Below, piece by piece: positions 33,311 to 42,238 of a stretch of 64,000 nt of DNA. Under the pieces are notes generated by a model, which had not been told where the DNA came from, did no database searches, and saw nothing but the letters and a program-made list of their open reading frames with translations. A program made the position numbers and the translations under genes. The stretch is from TMED14 sp963925545. GTDB taxonomy: Bacteria > Bacteroidota > Bacteroidia > Flavobacteriales > Schleiferiaceae. Position 1 is the first letter of the stretch; every line of letters starts with the position of its first letter. The DNA lies in contig CAWUSA010000012.1 of NCBI GenBank assembly GCA_963925545.1, positions 62,001 to 126,000 of the forward strand, given 5' to 3'.

Positions 33311-34927
33311 ATGCTTGACTATCTCTTTTATTATCTAGCTCTCAACCTTTGGGGTGCATTGATCACCTGGCGATTTTTTGTGGCTGCAGGGATTCCCGCA
33401 TGGAAGGCATTTGTGCCTTTTTACCGCAGCATGCTTTGGTTTCAAGTGGCAGATCGACCGAAGTGGTGGGTGATCTTTGCCTATGTTCCAATCATTGACA
33501 ATGTGATGTCATTGATCTTGGTTTATGAAACCTTGCACATGTTTGGCTTTAAGAAGCTCAAGCACACCTTGTTTACTGCCTTGACATTGGGCGCATACAT
33601 GGGTTACCTCAACTACAGCCATTCCCTGGCAAGGGGACAGCGGGACAACGTAGACATTCGTCGCCGCATTCCCTTGGTGATTAACCATGTTTTCTTTGCT
33701 ATTGTAGCTGCAGGCTCTTTGCGTGTCATGGTGATTGAGGCCTACAACATCCCTACCTCATCCATGGAAAAAAGTCTGATGGTGGGGGATTACCTTTTTG
33801 TCAGCAAGATTCACTTTGGCCTAAGGCTCCCTAACACCCCATGGTCTATCCCCTTGATGCATAGCAGCATCCCTGGCACATCGACTAACTCCTACTCTGA
33901 ACTCATCAAACTGCCCTACAGTCGACTTCCCAAGTTGTTTGCCGTTAAGGCATTGGATGCGGTGGTCTTCAATGTACCTGTGGACCCCTTGCGACCAGTT
34001 GACAAGCGCGACAATTATGTTAAGCGCTGCATGGGTCTACCGGGGGACACCATCCGAATCGTTGACCGCCAAGTGTACAATGACCAACGGTTGATGACCC
34101 TTCCAGACCGATCCAATGGGCAGTTCAGCTACTATGTGAGAACCAATGGGCAGGGGTTCAATCCCGGTCAAATCAAGCGAGATTTTGACATCAATTACCT
34201 CAAAAATAGCCAGGTCAACAATCAGAATGTGTCTGATGTGCTGCAAATCACACAAACAGAATTCATTGTCACGATCCCTGATCAGGCATTGGAAGCATTT
34301 TCTGCGATGATGCATGTGGACACGGTTATCATCATCAATGCCTTAGCAAATCATCAGTTTTCTGAGGGCACACCCGAAGCATTGATTTGGTATTACAACC
34401 AAGCAGTCAAACCCATGCCGATGTACCCTAACCCCATGGGTGGTCACGGCGACACCACGGAGTATGCGTGGACCAGGGACAACTACGGTCCCTTGTGGCT
34501 GCCGTCCAAGGGCAGCACCATCAGCTTGACCCGTGACCATGTCTTGAAGTACCGCCGATCCATTGAGATCTATGAGGGCCATGAGTTCAGAGAGGTCAAT
34601 GGCATCTACTTCATCGACGATGAACCAGCGACCAGCTACACCTTTGAGATGGATTACTATTGGATGATGGGGGATAACCGCCACAACTCATGGGACAGTC
34701 GCTACTGGGGCCCTGTCCCAGAGGATCATGTGATGGGTAAGCCCGTCTTCACCTTCATGAGCTGGGATAAATACGCCAAGGGTATGGATAAGATCCGTAT
34801 GGATCGGTTGTTCACAGTCGTTCACGGCAAGGGAAAACCCACCAGCTATCTCTTGGTGTTCCTTGCCTTGGTCGCCCTTTACTACGGGTGGGAAATCTGG
34901 CATAAACGCAAGCAGTCTCGCCAGTGA
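33311..34927 (+). CDS. lepB: Signal peptidase I, large Bacteroidota type
   Basis: A 538-residue leader peptidase, much longer than the ~320 of E. coli. The N-terminal ~120 residues add membrane helices of a DUF5684-like region; then the catalytic serine in PTSSMEKSLMVGD (near 151) and the lysine in DNYVKRCMGLPGD (near 237), and a late MMGDNRHNSWDSRYWG box. The large insert between boxes is typical of this phylum. It removes signal peptides in the inner membrane. It overlaps the next gene by GTGA. Confidence 0.95.
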   Translation: MLDYLFYYLALNLWGALITWRFFVAAGIPAWKAFVPFYRSMLWFQVADRPKWWVIFAYVPIIDNVMSLILVYETLHMFGFKKLKHTLFTALTLGAYMGYLNYSHSLARGQRDNVDIRRRIPLVINHVFFAIVAAGSLRVMVIEAYNIPTSSMEKSLMVGDYLFVSKIHFGLRLPNTPWSIPLMHSSIPGTSTNSYSELIKLPYSRLPKLFAVKALDAVVFNVPVDPLRPVDKRDNYVKRCMGLPGDTIRIVDRQVYNDQRLMTLPDRSNGQFSYYVRTNGQGFNPGQIKRDFDINYLKNSQVNNQNVSDVLQITQTEFIVTIPDQALEAFSAMMHVDTVIIINALANHQFSEGTPEALIWYYNQAVKPMPMYPNPMGGHGDTTEYAWTRDNYGPLWLPSKGSTISLTRDHVLKYRRSIEIYEGHEFREVNGIYFIDDEPATSYTFEMDYYWMMGDNRHNSWDSRYWGPVPEDHVMGKPVFTFMSWDKYAKGMDKIRMDRLFTVVHGKGKPTSYLLVFLALVALYYGWEIWHKRKQSRQ

Positions 34928-35922
34928 AACGCCAGCTGATCATCCACATTTTTTCGGCCTTCCTGCTGTTGCCAGCAATGCAGGCACAAGGGGTTGACAG
35001 CTTGAAAACGGTGCATGACAGCATTGAAGTTTTTTTGCCCGAGGTAGAGGTATACCGTCAGCCATCTCCTGTGGTGGAAGACGCTTTCCATCTATCAAAA
35101 ACCCAAATCATTCGCTTGCTGTGGTCAGAGGAGAACCATGGCTTTGATGGAGACAGCATTCTGCCCTTGTTGCAGCTATTGACCCCGGGATTTCAAAGAG
35201 ATTCTTGCTTGGTCTGGTTGGAGGAAGGCGGTATCGCTGGTGATGAGGCCCGCTTGCATGAGGCCATCATGAGCAACCACTACCAGTTGATGACAGAGAC
35301 GTACAACTACCTCGGTGATGTGTCACATGTTGATCTGAGTCTGGTTTGGTATGGCATTTTTCAAGTGGGGGATGCATGGAACATGTTGCCAGTGACGCCA
35401 AGGGTGGTTCTGAGTCAGTTCCAAGGCAACTCAGGCATGGAGTTCGACATGCTGCACAACCGAACTGAAGGCAGTCAATTCATGTTTGGCTCTCCAGTGA
35501 TGTTGGACTCTGGCATGGTGGGTTCCGTGGATGAGCGCAGCTTGCGGTTCATGCCTGGCAGCTCACGTGACTTGAAGCTCAAGCGCGACGACCCATCTTG
35601 GACGCTTGGCGCATTGGGTGCAGCACAGGGGTTTGGCGATTGCCCACCCATGACAAATTACCAACTCATGGTCAGCGGCCAACTGGATGACCGTGACATG
35701 ATCACGACACAGGACATCACTTTAGAGGTGGTTGATAGCAATTACACCTGCCCGCCGGAGCTCTATTGGTATGGCGATTTGATGGGTGATGGACGCCCTG
35801 ACGCGATCTTGATGCAGAACATCCCTAAAGGCCTTCGTCTTGTCCTTTTCCTATCAGATATTGCTGCCCCTGGAGATCTCTGGCGACGGGCCGCGGATTG
35901 GTATGTAACTTTCCCCGAATAA
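34924..35922 (+). CDS. Secreted protein of unknown function coupled to lepB
   Basis: A 332-residue protein with an N-terminal signal peptide (HIFSAFLLLPAMQAQ). No domain is recognised. The C-terminal half has YWYGDLMGDGRPDAILMQN, which resembles an FG-GAP/VCBS-type calcium-binding loop (DxDxDG-like). Its GTG start overlaps the lepB stop (GTGA), so it depends on lepB translation. It ends 10 nt before the carboxyltransferase gene. Confidence 0.75.
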   Translation: MKRQLIIHIFSAFLLLPAMQAQGVDSLKTVHDSIEVFLPEVEVYRQPSPVVEDAFHLSKTQIIRLLWSEENHGFDGDSILPLLQLLTPGFQRDSCLVWLEEGGIAGDEARLHEAIMSNHYQLMTETYNYLGDVSHVDLSLVWYGIFQVGDAWNMLPVTPRVVLSQFQGNSGMEFDMLHNRTEGSQFMFGSPVMLDSGMVGSVDERSLRFMPGSSRDLKLKRDDPSWTLGALGAAQGFGDCPPMTNYQLMVSGQLDDRDMITTQDITLEVVDSNYTCPPELYWYGDLMGDGRPDAILMQNIPKGLRLVLFLSDIAAPGDLWRRAADWYVTFPE

Positions 35923-35932
35923 GATTCCTATC

Positions 35933-37546
35933 ATGTCACTCGCAGAAGAAAAGAACGCAGACCAGCTCCAGCTCCTTATGTCGGAGGTGAAAAAACGATT
36001 GTCTATCATTAAGATAGGTGGCGGTAAAGCAAAACTTGCCAAGCTTGAGGCTAAGGGCAAAATGTCTGCTCGCCAACGCGTGAAGTCCCTTTTAGACAAG
36101 GGCAGCCAGTCGTTAGAAATTGGTGCCTTTGCTGCTGAAGGTATGTACGCTGAGCATGGAGGTGCTCCTGCAGCAGGCGTGGTTGTCGTGATGGGCGAGG
36201 TGTCAGGCAGAACGTGCATTGTTGTTGCGAATGACCCTACAGTGAAAGCAGGCGCATGGCTGCCCATGACGGGCAAGAAAAACTTGCGTGCGCAAGAGAT
36301 TGCCATGGAGAATCGCATTCCCATCCTTTACTTGGTGGATTCAGCAGGGGTTTTCCTTCCCATGCAGGATGAGATTTTCCCGGACAAAGAACACTTTGGC
36401 CGCATTTTCCGTAACAATGCCATCATGAGCAGCATGGGCATCCCTCAACTGTCTGCGGTGATGGGTCCATGTGTTGCTGGCGGTGCCTACCTACCCATCA
36501 TGAGCGATGAGGCCATCATCGTTGAAGGCACGGGCAGCATTTTCCTTGCAGGATCATACCTGGTCAAGGCAGCTATTGGTGAGGAGATTGACAATGAGAC
36601 CCTTGGTGGTGCAGATACCCACAACAGCATTTCAGGTGTGGCAGACTACAAGGCAAAAGATGATGCCGATGCCCTTAGCATCTTGCAAAAACTCATGGCC
36701 TTGCAAGGCCAAAGAGAGAAGGCGGGATTTGACAGGGCTAAGTCAGTGAACCCATCAGCTCCCAAGGGGGCCATTTACCGCCGCATGTCTGTTGATGGCA
36801 AGCCCTACGCCATGCGTCCCGTCTTGGAATGCATTGTGGATGCGCACAGCATGACGGAGTACAAAAAGGAGTATGGTAAATCGCTGATTACCACCTACGC
36901 ACGCATCGATGGATGGGCAGTTGGCATCGTTGCTAACGAACGCTTGAGCACCAAGAATGCGCAGGGGGAGCTGCATATCGGCGGTGTGATTTACAGCGAC
37001 TCAGCCAACAAAGCAGCCCGATTCATTGCCAACTGCAACCAGAAAAAGATCCCGTTGGTTTTCATGCAAGATGTGACGGGTTTCATGGTTGGCTCAAGGG
37101 CTGAACATGGTGGTATCATCAAGGATGGCGCTAAACTGGTCAATGCTGTAGCCAATTCTGTGGTCCCCAAGTTCACCATCATTGCAGGCCATTCTTTCGG
37201 GGCAGGTAACTATGCTATGTGTGGCAAGGCTTTCGACCCACGATTGATTCTTGCATGGCCAACAGCCAAGTTGGCGGTCATGGGCGGCGAGCAGGCCTCC
37301 AAGGTGTTGCTTCAGATTGAGAAAGCAAAAAATAAGGACATGGATCAAGCGGCACAAGATGAGCTGCTGAACCGCATTCAAAGCCGTTACCAGGAGCAAA
37401 TGTCTCCCTACTATGCGGCTTCTCGTCTATGGGTGGATGGCATCATTGACCCATCAGATACCCGACAGGCTATCAGCCTTGGCATTCAAGCAGCTGATCA
37501 TGCACCCATTGAACGGGCCTACAACCCAGGGGTGATTCAGACGTGA
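35933..37546 (+). CDS. Acyl-CoA carboxylase, carboxyltransferase (beta) subunit
   Basis: A 537-residue biotin-dependent carboxyltransferase with N- and C-terminal crotonase-like halves. The segment VMGPCVAGGAYLPIMSDEAI and the overall pattern point to the methylcrotonyl-CoA carboxylase beta branch (leucine degradation) more than propionyl-CoA carboxylase, but the substrate is not certain. The biotin-carrying alpha subunit is not in the window. A terminator follows at 37654-37692. Confidence 0.88.
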   Translation: MSLAEEKNADQLQLLMSEVKKRLSIIKIGGGKAKLAKLEAKGKMSARQRVKSLLDKGSQSLEIGAFAAEGMYAEHGGAPAAGVVVVMGEVSGRTCIVVANDPTVKAGAWLPMTGKKNLRAQEIAMENRIPILYLVDSAGVFLPMQDEIFPDKEHFGRIFRNNAIMSSMGIPQLSAVMGPCVAGGAYLPIMSDEAIIVEGTGSIFLAGSYLVKAAIGEEIDNETLGGADTHNSISGVADYKAKDDADALSILQKLMALQGQREKAGFDRAKSVNPSAPKGAIYRRMSVDGKPYAMRPVLECIVDAHSMTEYKKEYGKSLITTYARIDGWAVGIVANERLSTKNAQGELHIGGVIYSDSANKAARFIANCNQKKIPLVFMQDVTGFMVGSRAEHGGIIKDGAKLVNAVANSVVPKFTIIAGHSFGAGNYAMCGKAFDPRLILAWPTAKLAVMGGEQASKVLLQIEKAKNKDMDQAAQDELLNRIQSRYQEQMSPYYAASRLWVDGIIDPSDTRQAISLGIQAADHAPIERAYNPGVIQT

Positions 37547-37653
37547 GTTCTGATGTGTTCACAAGGGTTTAAAAAACCAACAATTGTGAGTCAAAGCAGG
37601 TATGGTTGGTACCGCCAGTCTAGGCTTGAGTCCAAGTGGGGCAACTCAATCTA

Positions 37654-37692
37654 CCCTTAGTGAATTGTAATTCAGTTTGCTAAGGGGTTTTT
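37654..37692 (+). terminator. Terminator after the carboxyltransferase gene
   Basis: Outer arms CCCTTAG (37654-37660) and CTAAGGG (37680-37686), with an inner perfect stem TGAATT/AATTCA (37661-37666, 37669-37674) and a 5-nt bulge, followed by TTTTT at 37688-37692. Confidence 0.7.
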
Positions 37693-39382
37693 AATTCATT
37701 AATAAGAACTTAAAGGTTTCGTTATCAAACCTAAGAAAATACGTTCCACGTGGCCAATGTTCAGGGATTTCAATCCCATCAGAAATTTGGTAATCCTTCA
37801 TTAGTCGCCCAAGGGAATCTATAATTTTGATTTTCTTATTTGTACTTAAAGCATTTCTATTAGTCAAGTATAATTTTCCTCCAGGCTTGAGAATAGTAGG
37901 CCATATTTTATTTTGAGAAATTCCCTCTTCAAAAGTTCCAATTGTAGTCAGGGACTTGGTAATGATATCTGAACCATTACAGTCATTCGAGGCGATTAAT
38001 GTCACATTGTAAAAAAGTCCAGGAGGGTTGTATGTATGCGTTATAACTTTCCCAACACCAGAATCTCCATCCCCGAAATACCATTTGTAATAACTCGCTC
38101 CTAATGAAACATTACCATTAAATTCAACAGCCATCCCTAGGGGGCCAGTAGAAATTATTTCTGCAGTCCAGTTCGCAAGAATAGGATCATTAGGGTCGCA
38201 AATATCAATTATCGAAGCAAAGCTATTGGTATCGCCGCAGTTATTGTGAGATTTTAATATTACGTCATATATACCTGGTGAAGAATAAGTGTGAGAAATA
38301 GTTGCTCCAGAACCAAAATAACCATCTCCAAAGTCCCATAAAAAGCCAGAGGAGCCGATTCCTCCGGATGATACTTGGAAATTATAGGTAAACCCTGATT
38401 TTTGAAATGCAAAAACTGGATTACCAAGGGAAGAACAGATATTTATGGTTTGCGTCGTGTCTGTAATGATACCACAGGGCAATTGGACTGTAAGGGTTAC
38501 ATTGTATGTTCCCGGCGAGCTGTATGTGTTAAAAGTAGTGGTACCGCTCCCTGTGGATCCATCTCCAAAGTCCCATGTGCATTGAGCATTATTTGGAAGA
38601 CCAGTGGCGACAAAACCTTTGGAAAGAAAGTTTCCGTAATCGTAAAAAGATGCAACCACAGGAGGACAATATGGGGCTTCATCAACACAAAAATCATCAA
38701 CTGCTATTTTTGCAAGTTGAGCATTCCTGGTTCCTGTTATGCGGAATCTTACGGTGTCATTTTGATATTGTAGAAGATTTACAATATTTTGCTGCCAAGG
38801 TGAATTTTTTTGCTGAGTTGCGGCCAAGGATATCAAAGTGTTAGGGCCACTTGCACTACTCCAGCCGTTGCCGAAATCAATTTCTAAAGAAAGAGATGAA
38901 ATGGCAGAACCATATAAATGACTTTTAAAGTATACAGCGGGAGTATCAAGTGCTGTTAAATCAAACCATGGAGTAACAATACTTGTCGAGTTGATGGGAC
39001 TAGCGCCATCTGGCTGGGTAAACATGTATTTGCCTGTTAAAGCAACAACACTATTACCAGGTCCAGATTGATTCCACGTAGATCCACCTGTCTTAAAGCT
39101 CCAAATAAAACCCATAGAATCAGAGCGCGACCAGCAGTTGCCTATGCTTCCATAAAATCCCGGTGCAAAATTGGGATAGTACCCGACCCAACTGGAATCC
39201 TCAAAGTCTTCACAATAAGGAGCCAGAATGGGAAGACAGTTTGATAATGTAGATTCAAAGCCAGAATTGGAATTTTTTATTCCTATCGAGTCGTGATTCA
39301 AATTTTCATATGAAGGGGTAATTCCAGCTGACAATATCATCTGATTGAATATTATCGAAATAAGAAGGATAATGTACTTCAT
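37691..39382 (-). CDS. Secreted PKD-repeat protein with T9SS sorting domain
   Basis: A 563-residue protein. Signal peptide (1-19), then a lectin/jelly-roll-like region (about 60-235), then three PKD-type repeats with the signature WDFGDGSTGSG / WDFGDGYFGSG / WYFGDGDSGVG and SPGTYNVTL-like strands (about 245-490), and a type A T9SS domain at the end (GTYFLRFDN). Likely a surface or secreted adhesin-like protein. Codon use is AT-rich compared with the flanking core genes. Confidence 0.88.
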   Translation of the reverse strand: MKYIILLISIIFNQMILSAGITPSYENLNHDSIGIKNSNSGFESTLSNCLPILAPYCEDFEDSSWVGYYPNFAPGFYGSIGNCWSRSDSMGFIWSFKTGGSTWNQSGPGNSVVALTGKYMFTQPDGASPINSTSIVTPWFDLTALDTPAVYFKSHLYGSAISSLSLEIDFGNGWSSASGPNTLISLAATQQKNSPWQQNIVNLLQYQNDTVRFRITGTRNAQLAKIAVDDFCVDEAPYCPPVVASFYDYGNFLSKGFVATGLPNNAQCTWDFGDGSTGSGTTTFNTYSSPGTYNVTLTVQLPCGIITDTTQTINICSSLGNPVFAFQKSGFTYNFQVSSGGIGSSGFLWDFGDGYFGSGATISHTYSSPGIYDVILKSHNNCGDTNSFASIIDICDPNDPILANWTAEIISTGPLGMAVEFNGNVSLGASYYKWYFGDGDSGVGKVITHTYNPPGLFYNVTLIASNDCNGSDIITKSLTTIGTFEEGISQNKIWPTILKPGGKLYLTNRNALSTNKKIKIIDSLGRLMKDYQISDGIEIPEHWPRGTYFLRFDNETFKFLLMN

Positions 39383-39523
39383 TTAAAAAAAAATGTGTTT
39401 GGATAAATTTATTCTGCATTCAATTAGTCAAAAATAATACCATCGAATAGATTGAAATATGTAAATGAGCCACTGAGTTCTTCTGTTGAGTAGAATACAT
39501 CATGTGGTGATTGATTTTTGAAA
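39383..39523. other. AT-rich spacer with a perfect hairpin at its edge
   Basis: No gene or clear promoter. A 9-bp perfect hairpin GATTGATTT-TTG-AAATCAATC at 39509-39529 overlaps the stop of the downstream-strand hydrolase gene but lacks a T-tract on either side. Confidence 0.4.
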
Positions 39524-40681
39524 TCAATCCTTCCACCAAGCCGAGGACTCAAGGCCTGAAGTCCCCAAAACATAGGATTCCCCAATTTGGGGTGTCACCA
39601 ATTCAATCTGTAATTCTTTAGCTTTTAGAGAAAGGCGCTCAACGGGGTCAGTCCAAGAATGTTGAGATAGCTTAAATGCTCCCCAATGAATAGGCATGAT
39701 AATTTTTGATTTCAGATCAACCCCCGCTTGTGCGGTTTCTTCAGGAAACATATGGACGTCAGGCCACAATTTATTGTATTGACCGCATTCAATCATAGCA
39801 AAGTCAAAGGGCCCATACCGCTCTCCAATAGCCTTAAAATGGGGCGCGTAGCCGCCGTCGCCACTGAAGAAAATATTCTCAGTTTCTGACTGGACTATCC
39901 ACGAACACCAAAGCGTTTTATCTCTATCGGACAATCCTCTCCCTGAGAAATGTTGTGAGGGGGTACTGCGAAAAACCAAATCGTCAAGTTTGGTTTCCTG
40001 CCACCAATCCAATTCTATGATTCTATCCTTATCAACGCCCCACGCTTGCAAATGAATGCCAACACCTAAAGGGGTATAAAACATCTTCACCTTGTCCTTT
40101 AGTTTTTGAATAGACCCATAATCTAAATGATCATAATGATCGTGGGAAATTAATACCGCATCAATTTGTGGCAGTTTTGCTACTTCAATGGGTAATTCTC
40201 GGCTAAATCGTTGCCCTCCAAAAATTGGGTTAGGTGCAGGGACATCCCCAAACATTGGGTCTATGAGTATATTTTTATCATTCATTTGAACCAAAAACGT
40301 TGAATGACCAAACCAGATGAACCTTGTCTCTGCATGGTAATTAACAAGGTTAAGAGAGTCAATTTTCTGAACTTCAATAGCTTTTTTTGGTCTAGAATTC
40401 GGGTTTGATTTAAAACCCCTCTTGAGGGCTTTAAGGATATCCCTAAAACTCATGTTTAGAGTGACATTTCCCTTGTTGATGAACTTTCCGTCTATATAAT
40501 TATCAGATACAGAATAAACACGTTGCTGTTCTTCTGTGGCTTTGCCGCCGAACTCAGGACTCAGATTCAGAAATAACACGCCAGCTCCAATGATGCTAAC
40601 TGCTATGATTGCTACAAATAGGATCATCTTTTTTAATTTAGCCATTGGCTGCGAGTGAATGGATTTTAATAATTTACCCAT
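39524..40681 (-). CDS. Membrane-anchored metallo-beta-lactamase-fold hydrolase (NAPE-PLD/UlaG-like)
   Basis: A 385-residue protein with an N-terminal hydrophobic anchor (about 16-38) and an MBL-fold domain. Zinc motif HDHYDHLDY matches HxHxDH; further ligands are likely in SGDGGYAPHF and MPIHWGAF, and an early WFGHSTFLVQ is typical of the NAPE-PLD/RomA group. Substrate is unknown, possibly phospholipid-like. ATG 40645 (12 codons in) is an equally good start, placing the anchor at the terminus. AT-rich, same orientation as the PKD gene. Confidence 0.88.
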   Translation of the reverse strand: MGKLLKSIHSQPMAKLKKMILFVAIIAVSIIGAGVLFLNLSPEFGGKATEEQQRVYSVSDNYIDGKFINKGNVTLNMSFRDILKALKRGFKSNPNSRPKKAIEVQKIDSLNLVNYHAETRFIWFGHSTFLVQMNDKNILIDPMFGDVPAPNPIFGGQRFSRELPIEVAKLPQIDAVLISHDHYDHLDYGSIQKLKDKVKMFYTPLGVGIHLQAWGVDKDRIIELDWWQETKLDDLVFRSTPSQHFSGRGLSDRDKTLWCSWIVQSETENIFFSGDGGYAPHFKAIGERYGPFDFAMIECGQYNKLWPDVHMFPEETAQAGVDLKSKIIMPIHWGAFKLSQHSWTDPVERLSLKAKELQIELVTPQIGESYVLGTSGLESSAWWKD

Positions 40682-40899
40682 GTTATAGAACTATAGGTTG
40701 CTAATTGCTCCCTGTATGTCAATCACTGTACCAAATGCCCGATGACTTTTTTTAGGTGTCATTTTGTCTGTTACAGGTCAAAGTCTCTAGACACTTAGTC
40801 TGATGGAATGGCAACCATTCGCTAAATGACTTTTTACAGCCTTGTAAAAGATGACGATCGGGATTTCAGGCAAGCCATAGAACCTACAGCCTTGTGATG
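40682..40899. other. 218-nt spacer with hairpins and a short direct repeat
   Basis: No gene supported. It holds hairpin GAATGG-CAA-CCATTC (40806-40820), hairpin TTTTACA-GCCT-TGTAAAA (40832-40849), and TACAGCCTTGT twice (40835-40845 and 40885-40895). The promoter of the hydrolase gene should be here but no clear TAnnTTTG was found. Confidence 0.4.
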
Positions 40900-42180
40900 C
40901 TATAGCCTCGCGTCCACTGACTCCCGTGGCAGCACACCTTTTGCATCGAACACCACAGCGGATTGGCTGGATTTGAGGTCATCCATCTTCAGGGTCAAGA
41001 ACTGGTCATGTGAAACAGCCAGAATAATGGCGTCATAACCCTTGGGTTCCAGGGTCTCAGTCAAGGGGAATCCCAGCTCATGCTGAACCTCGTCGGAGTT
41101 GGCCCATGGATCGTAGCAGTCTACATCTAGACCAAAAGCGATGAGCTCCTTTCTAATGTCAACCACCTTGGTGTTACGGATATCCGGGCAGTTTTCCTTG
41201 AAGGTGATACCTAGAATCAATGCCTTGCTGTTTTTCACAACGCCCCCTTTGTCAATGATGAGTTTCACCACCTTGCTAGCTACAAATAGTCCCATGGAAT
41301 CATTCACCCGTCTTCCGCTGAGGATGACAGCAGGATGGTAGCCAAGGCTCTTTGCTTTATGAGCCAGGTAATAGGGGTCTACACTGATGCAGTGGCCACC
41401 AACTAAGCCTGGACTGTAGGGAAGAAAGTTCCATTTGGTGCTTGCAGCAGCTAGCACATCCCTAGTGTCAATGCCAACCCGATCAAAGATCAAGGCCAGT
41501 TCATTGACAAAGGAGATGTTGACATCTCGCTGGGCATTTTCAATAGCTTTAGAGGCTTCTGCCACCTTCATGCTGGGTGCCAAATGGGTCCCGGCCGTGA
41601 TGATGGTTTGGTAGAGTTCATCCACAAAAATGGCAGCTTCAGGCGTGGATCCTGAAGTCACCTTCACAATGCTCGCCAGGGTGTTGACCTTGTCTCCGGG
41701 GTTGATGCGCTCAGGGCTATAGCCACAGAAGAAATCGCTGTTAAATGTGAGCTGGCTTTCTGACTCAAGGATGGGGACACAATCCTCCTCTGTGCAGCCA
41801 GGGTAGGTGGTAGACTCATAGATGACCACATCCCCGGGGTTGAGGAACTGACCGATCATCCGACTGGCGTTTTTCAAGGGACCAAGGTCAGGGGCCTTGA
41901 GGTCATTGATGGGGGTTGGTACCGTGACGATGTACACATTGGCCTCTGCTAAGTCTTGTTTGTCTGCAGACACTGATAAATTGCCATTGAGGGCTGCTTG
42001 AAGTTCCTTGGGGTCGGCCTCCTTGGTGCTGTCTTTGCCAGCGTTCAATTCCTTGACGCGATCCCTGTTGATGTCAAATCCAACCACCGCTTGATGCTTG
42101 CTGAAAGCCAGAGCCAGTGGGAGCCCCACGTAACCCAGGCCAATGACGGCAATTGAAATATCTGTTGGCAATGTGTGCAT
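40900..42180 (-). CDS. Nucleotide sugar dehydrogenase (TviB/WbpA-like UDP-sugar dehydrogenase)
   Basis: A 426-residue NAD-dependent enzyme with the N-terminal Rossmann motif VIGLGYVGLPLA, the catalytic cysteine in GLVGGHCISVDPYYLAHKA (near 262), and a C-terminal domain LGITFKENCPDIRNTKVVD. The GGHCIxVDPYY form and KENCPD motif belong to the UDP-N-acetylhexosamine dehydrogenase group rather than UDP-glucose dehydrogenase. It should make a UDP-hexuronic acid for surface glycans. Alone here, with a promoter 4 nt from its ATG. Confidence 0.92.
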   Translation of the reverse strand: MHTLPTDISIAVIGLGYVGLPLALAFSKHQAVVGFDINRDRVKELNAGKDSTKEADPKELQAALNGNLSVSADKQDLAEANVYIVTVPTPINDLKAPDLGPLKNASRMIGQFLNPGDVVIYESTTYPGCTEEDCVPILESESQLTFNSDFFCGYSPERINPGDKVNTLASIVKVTSGSTPEAAIFVDELYQTIITAGTHLAPSMKVAEASKAIENAQRDVNISFVNELALIFDRVGIDTRDVLAAASTKWNFLPYSPGLVGGHCISVDPYYLAHKAKSLGYHPAVILSGRRVNDSMGLFVASKVVKLIIDKGGVVKNSKALILGITFKENCPDIRNTKVVDIRKELIAFGLDVDCYDPWANSDEVQHELGFPLTETLEPKGYDAIILAVSHDQFLTLKMDDLKSSQSAVVFDAKGVLPRESVDARL

Positions 42181-42184
42181 CAGA

Positions 42185-42192
42185 CAAAGTTA
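42185..42192 (-). promoter_or_regulatory. -7 promoter element of the nucleotide sugar dehydrogenase gene
   Basis: On the minus strand TAACTTTG (42192 to 42185), then TCTG and ATG 42180: 4-nt spacing. Confidence 0.7.
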
Positions 42193-42226
42193 CCGAAAAG
42201 TGAAGGGAAAGCCTCGGCTCAGAGCC

Positions 42227-42234
42227 TACTTTTG
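42227..42234 (+). promoter_or_regulatory. -7 promoter element of the ABC exporter at 42239
   Basis: TACTTTTG, then TAGG and GTG 42239: again 4 nt. It rules out the upstream in-frame start inside the divergent dehydrogenase gene. Confidence 0.65.
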
Positions 42235-42238
42235 TAGG

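Noticed and set aside
39509..39529. A terminator at the perfect GATTGATTT hairpin
   Set aside because: The stem is AT-rich, overlaps the hydrolase stop and no T-tract follows on either strand.
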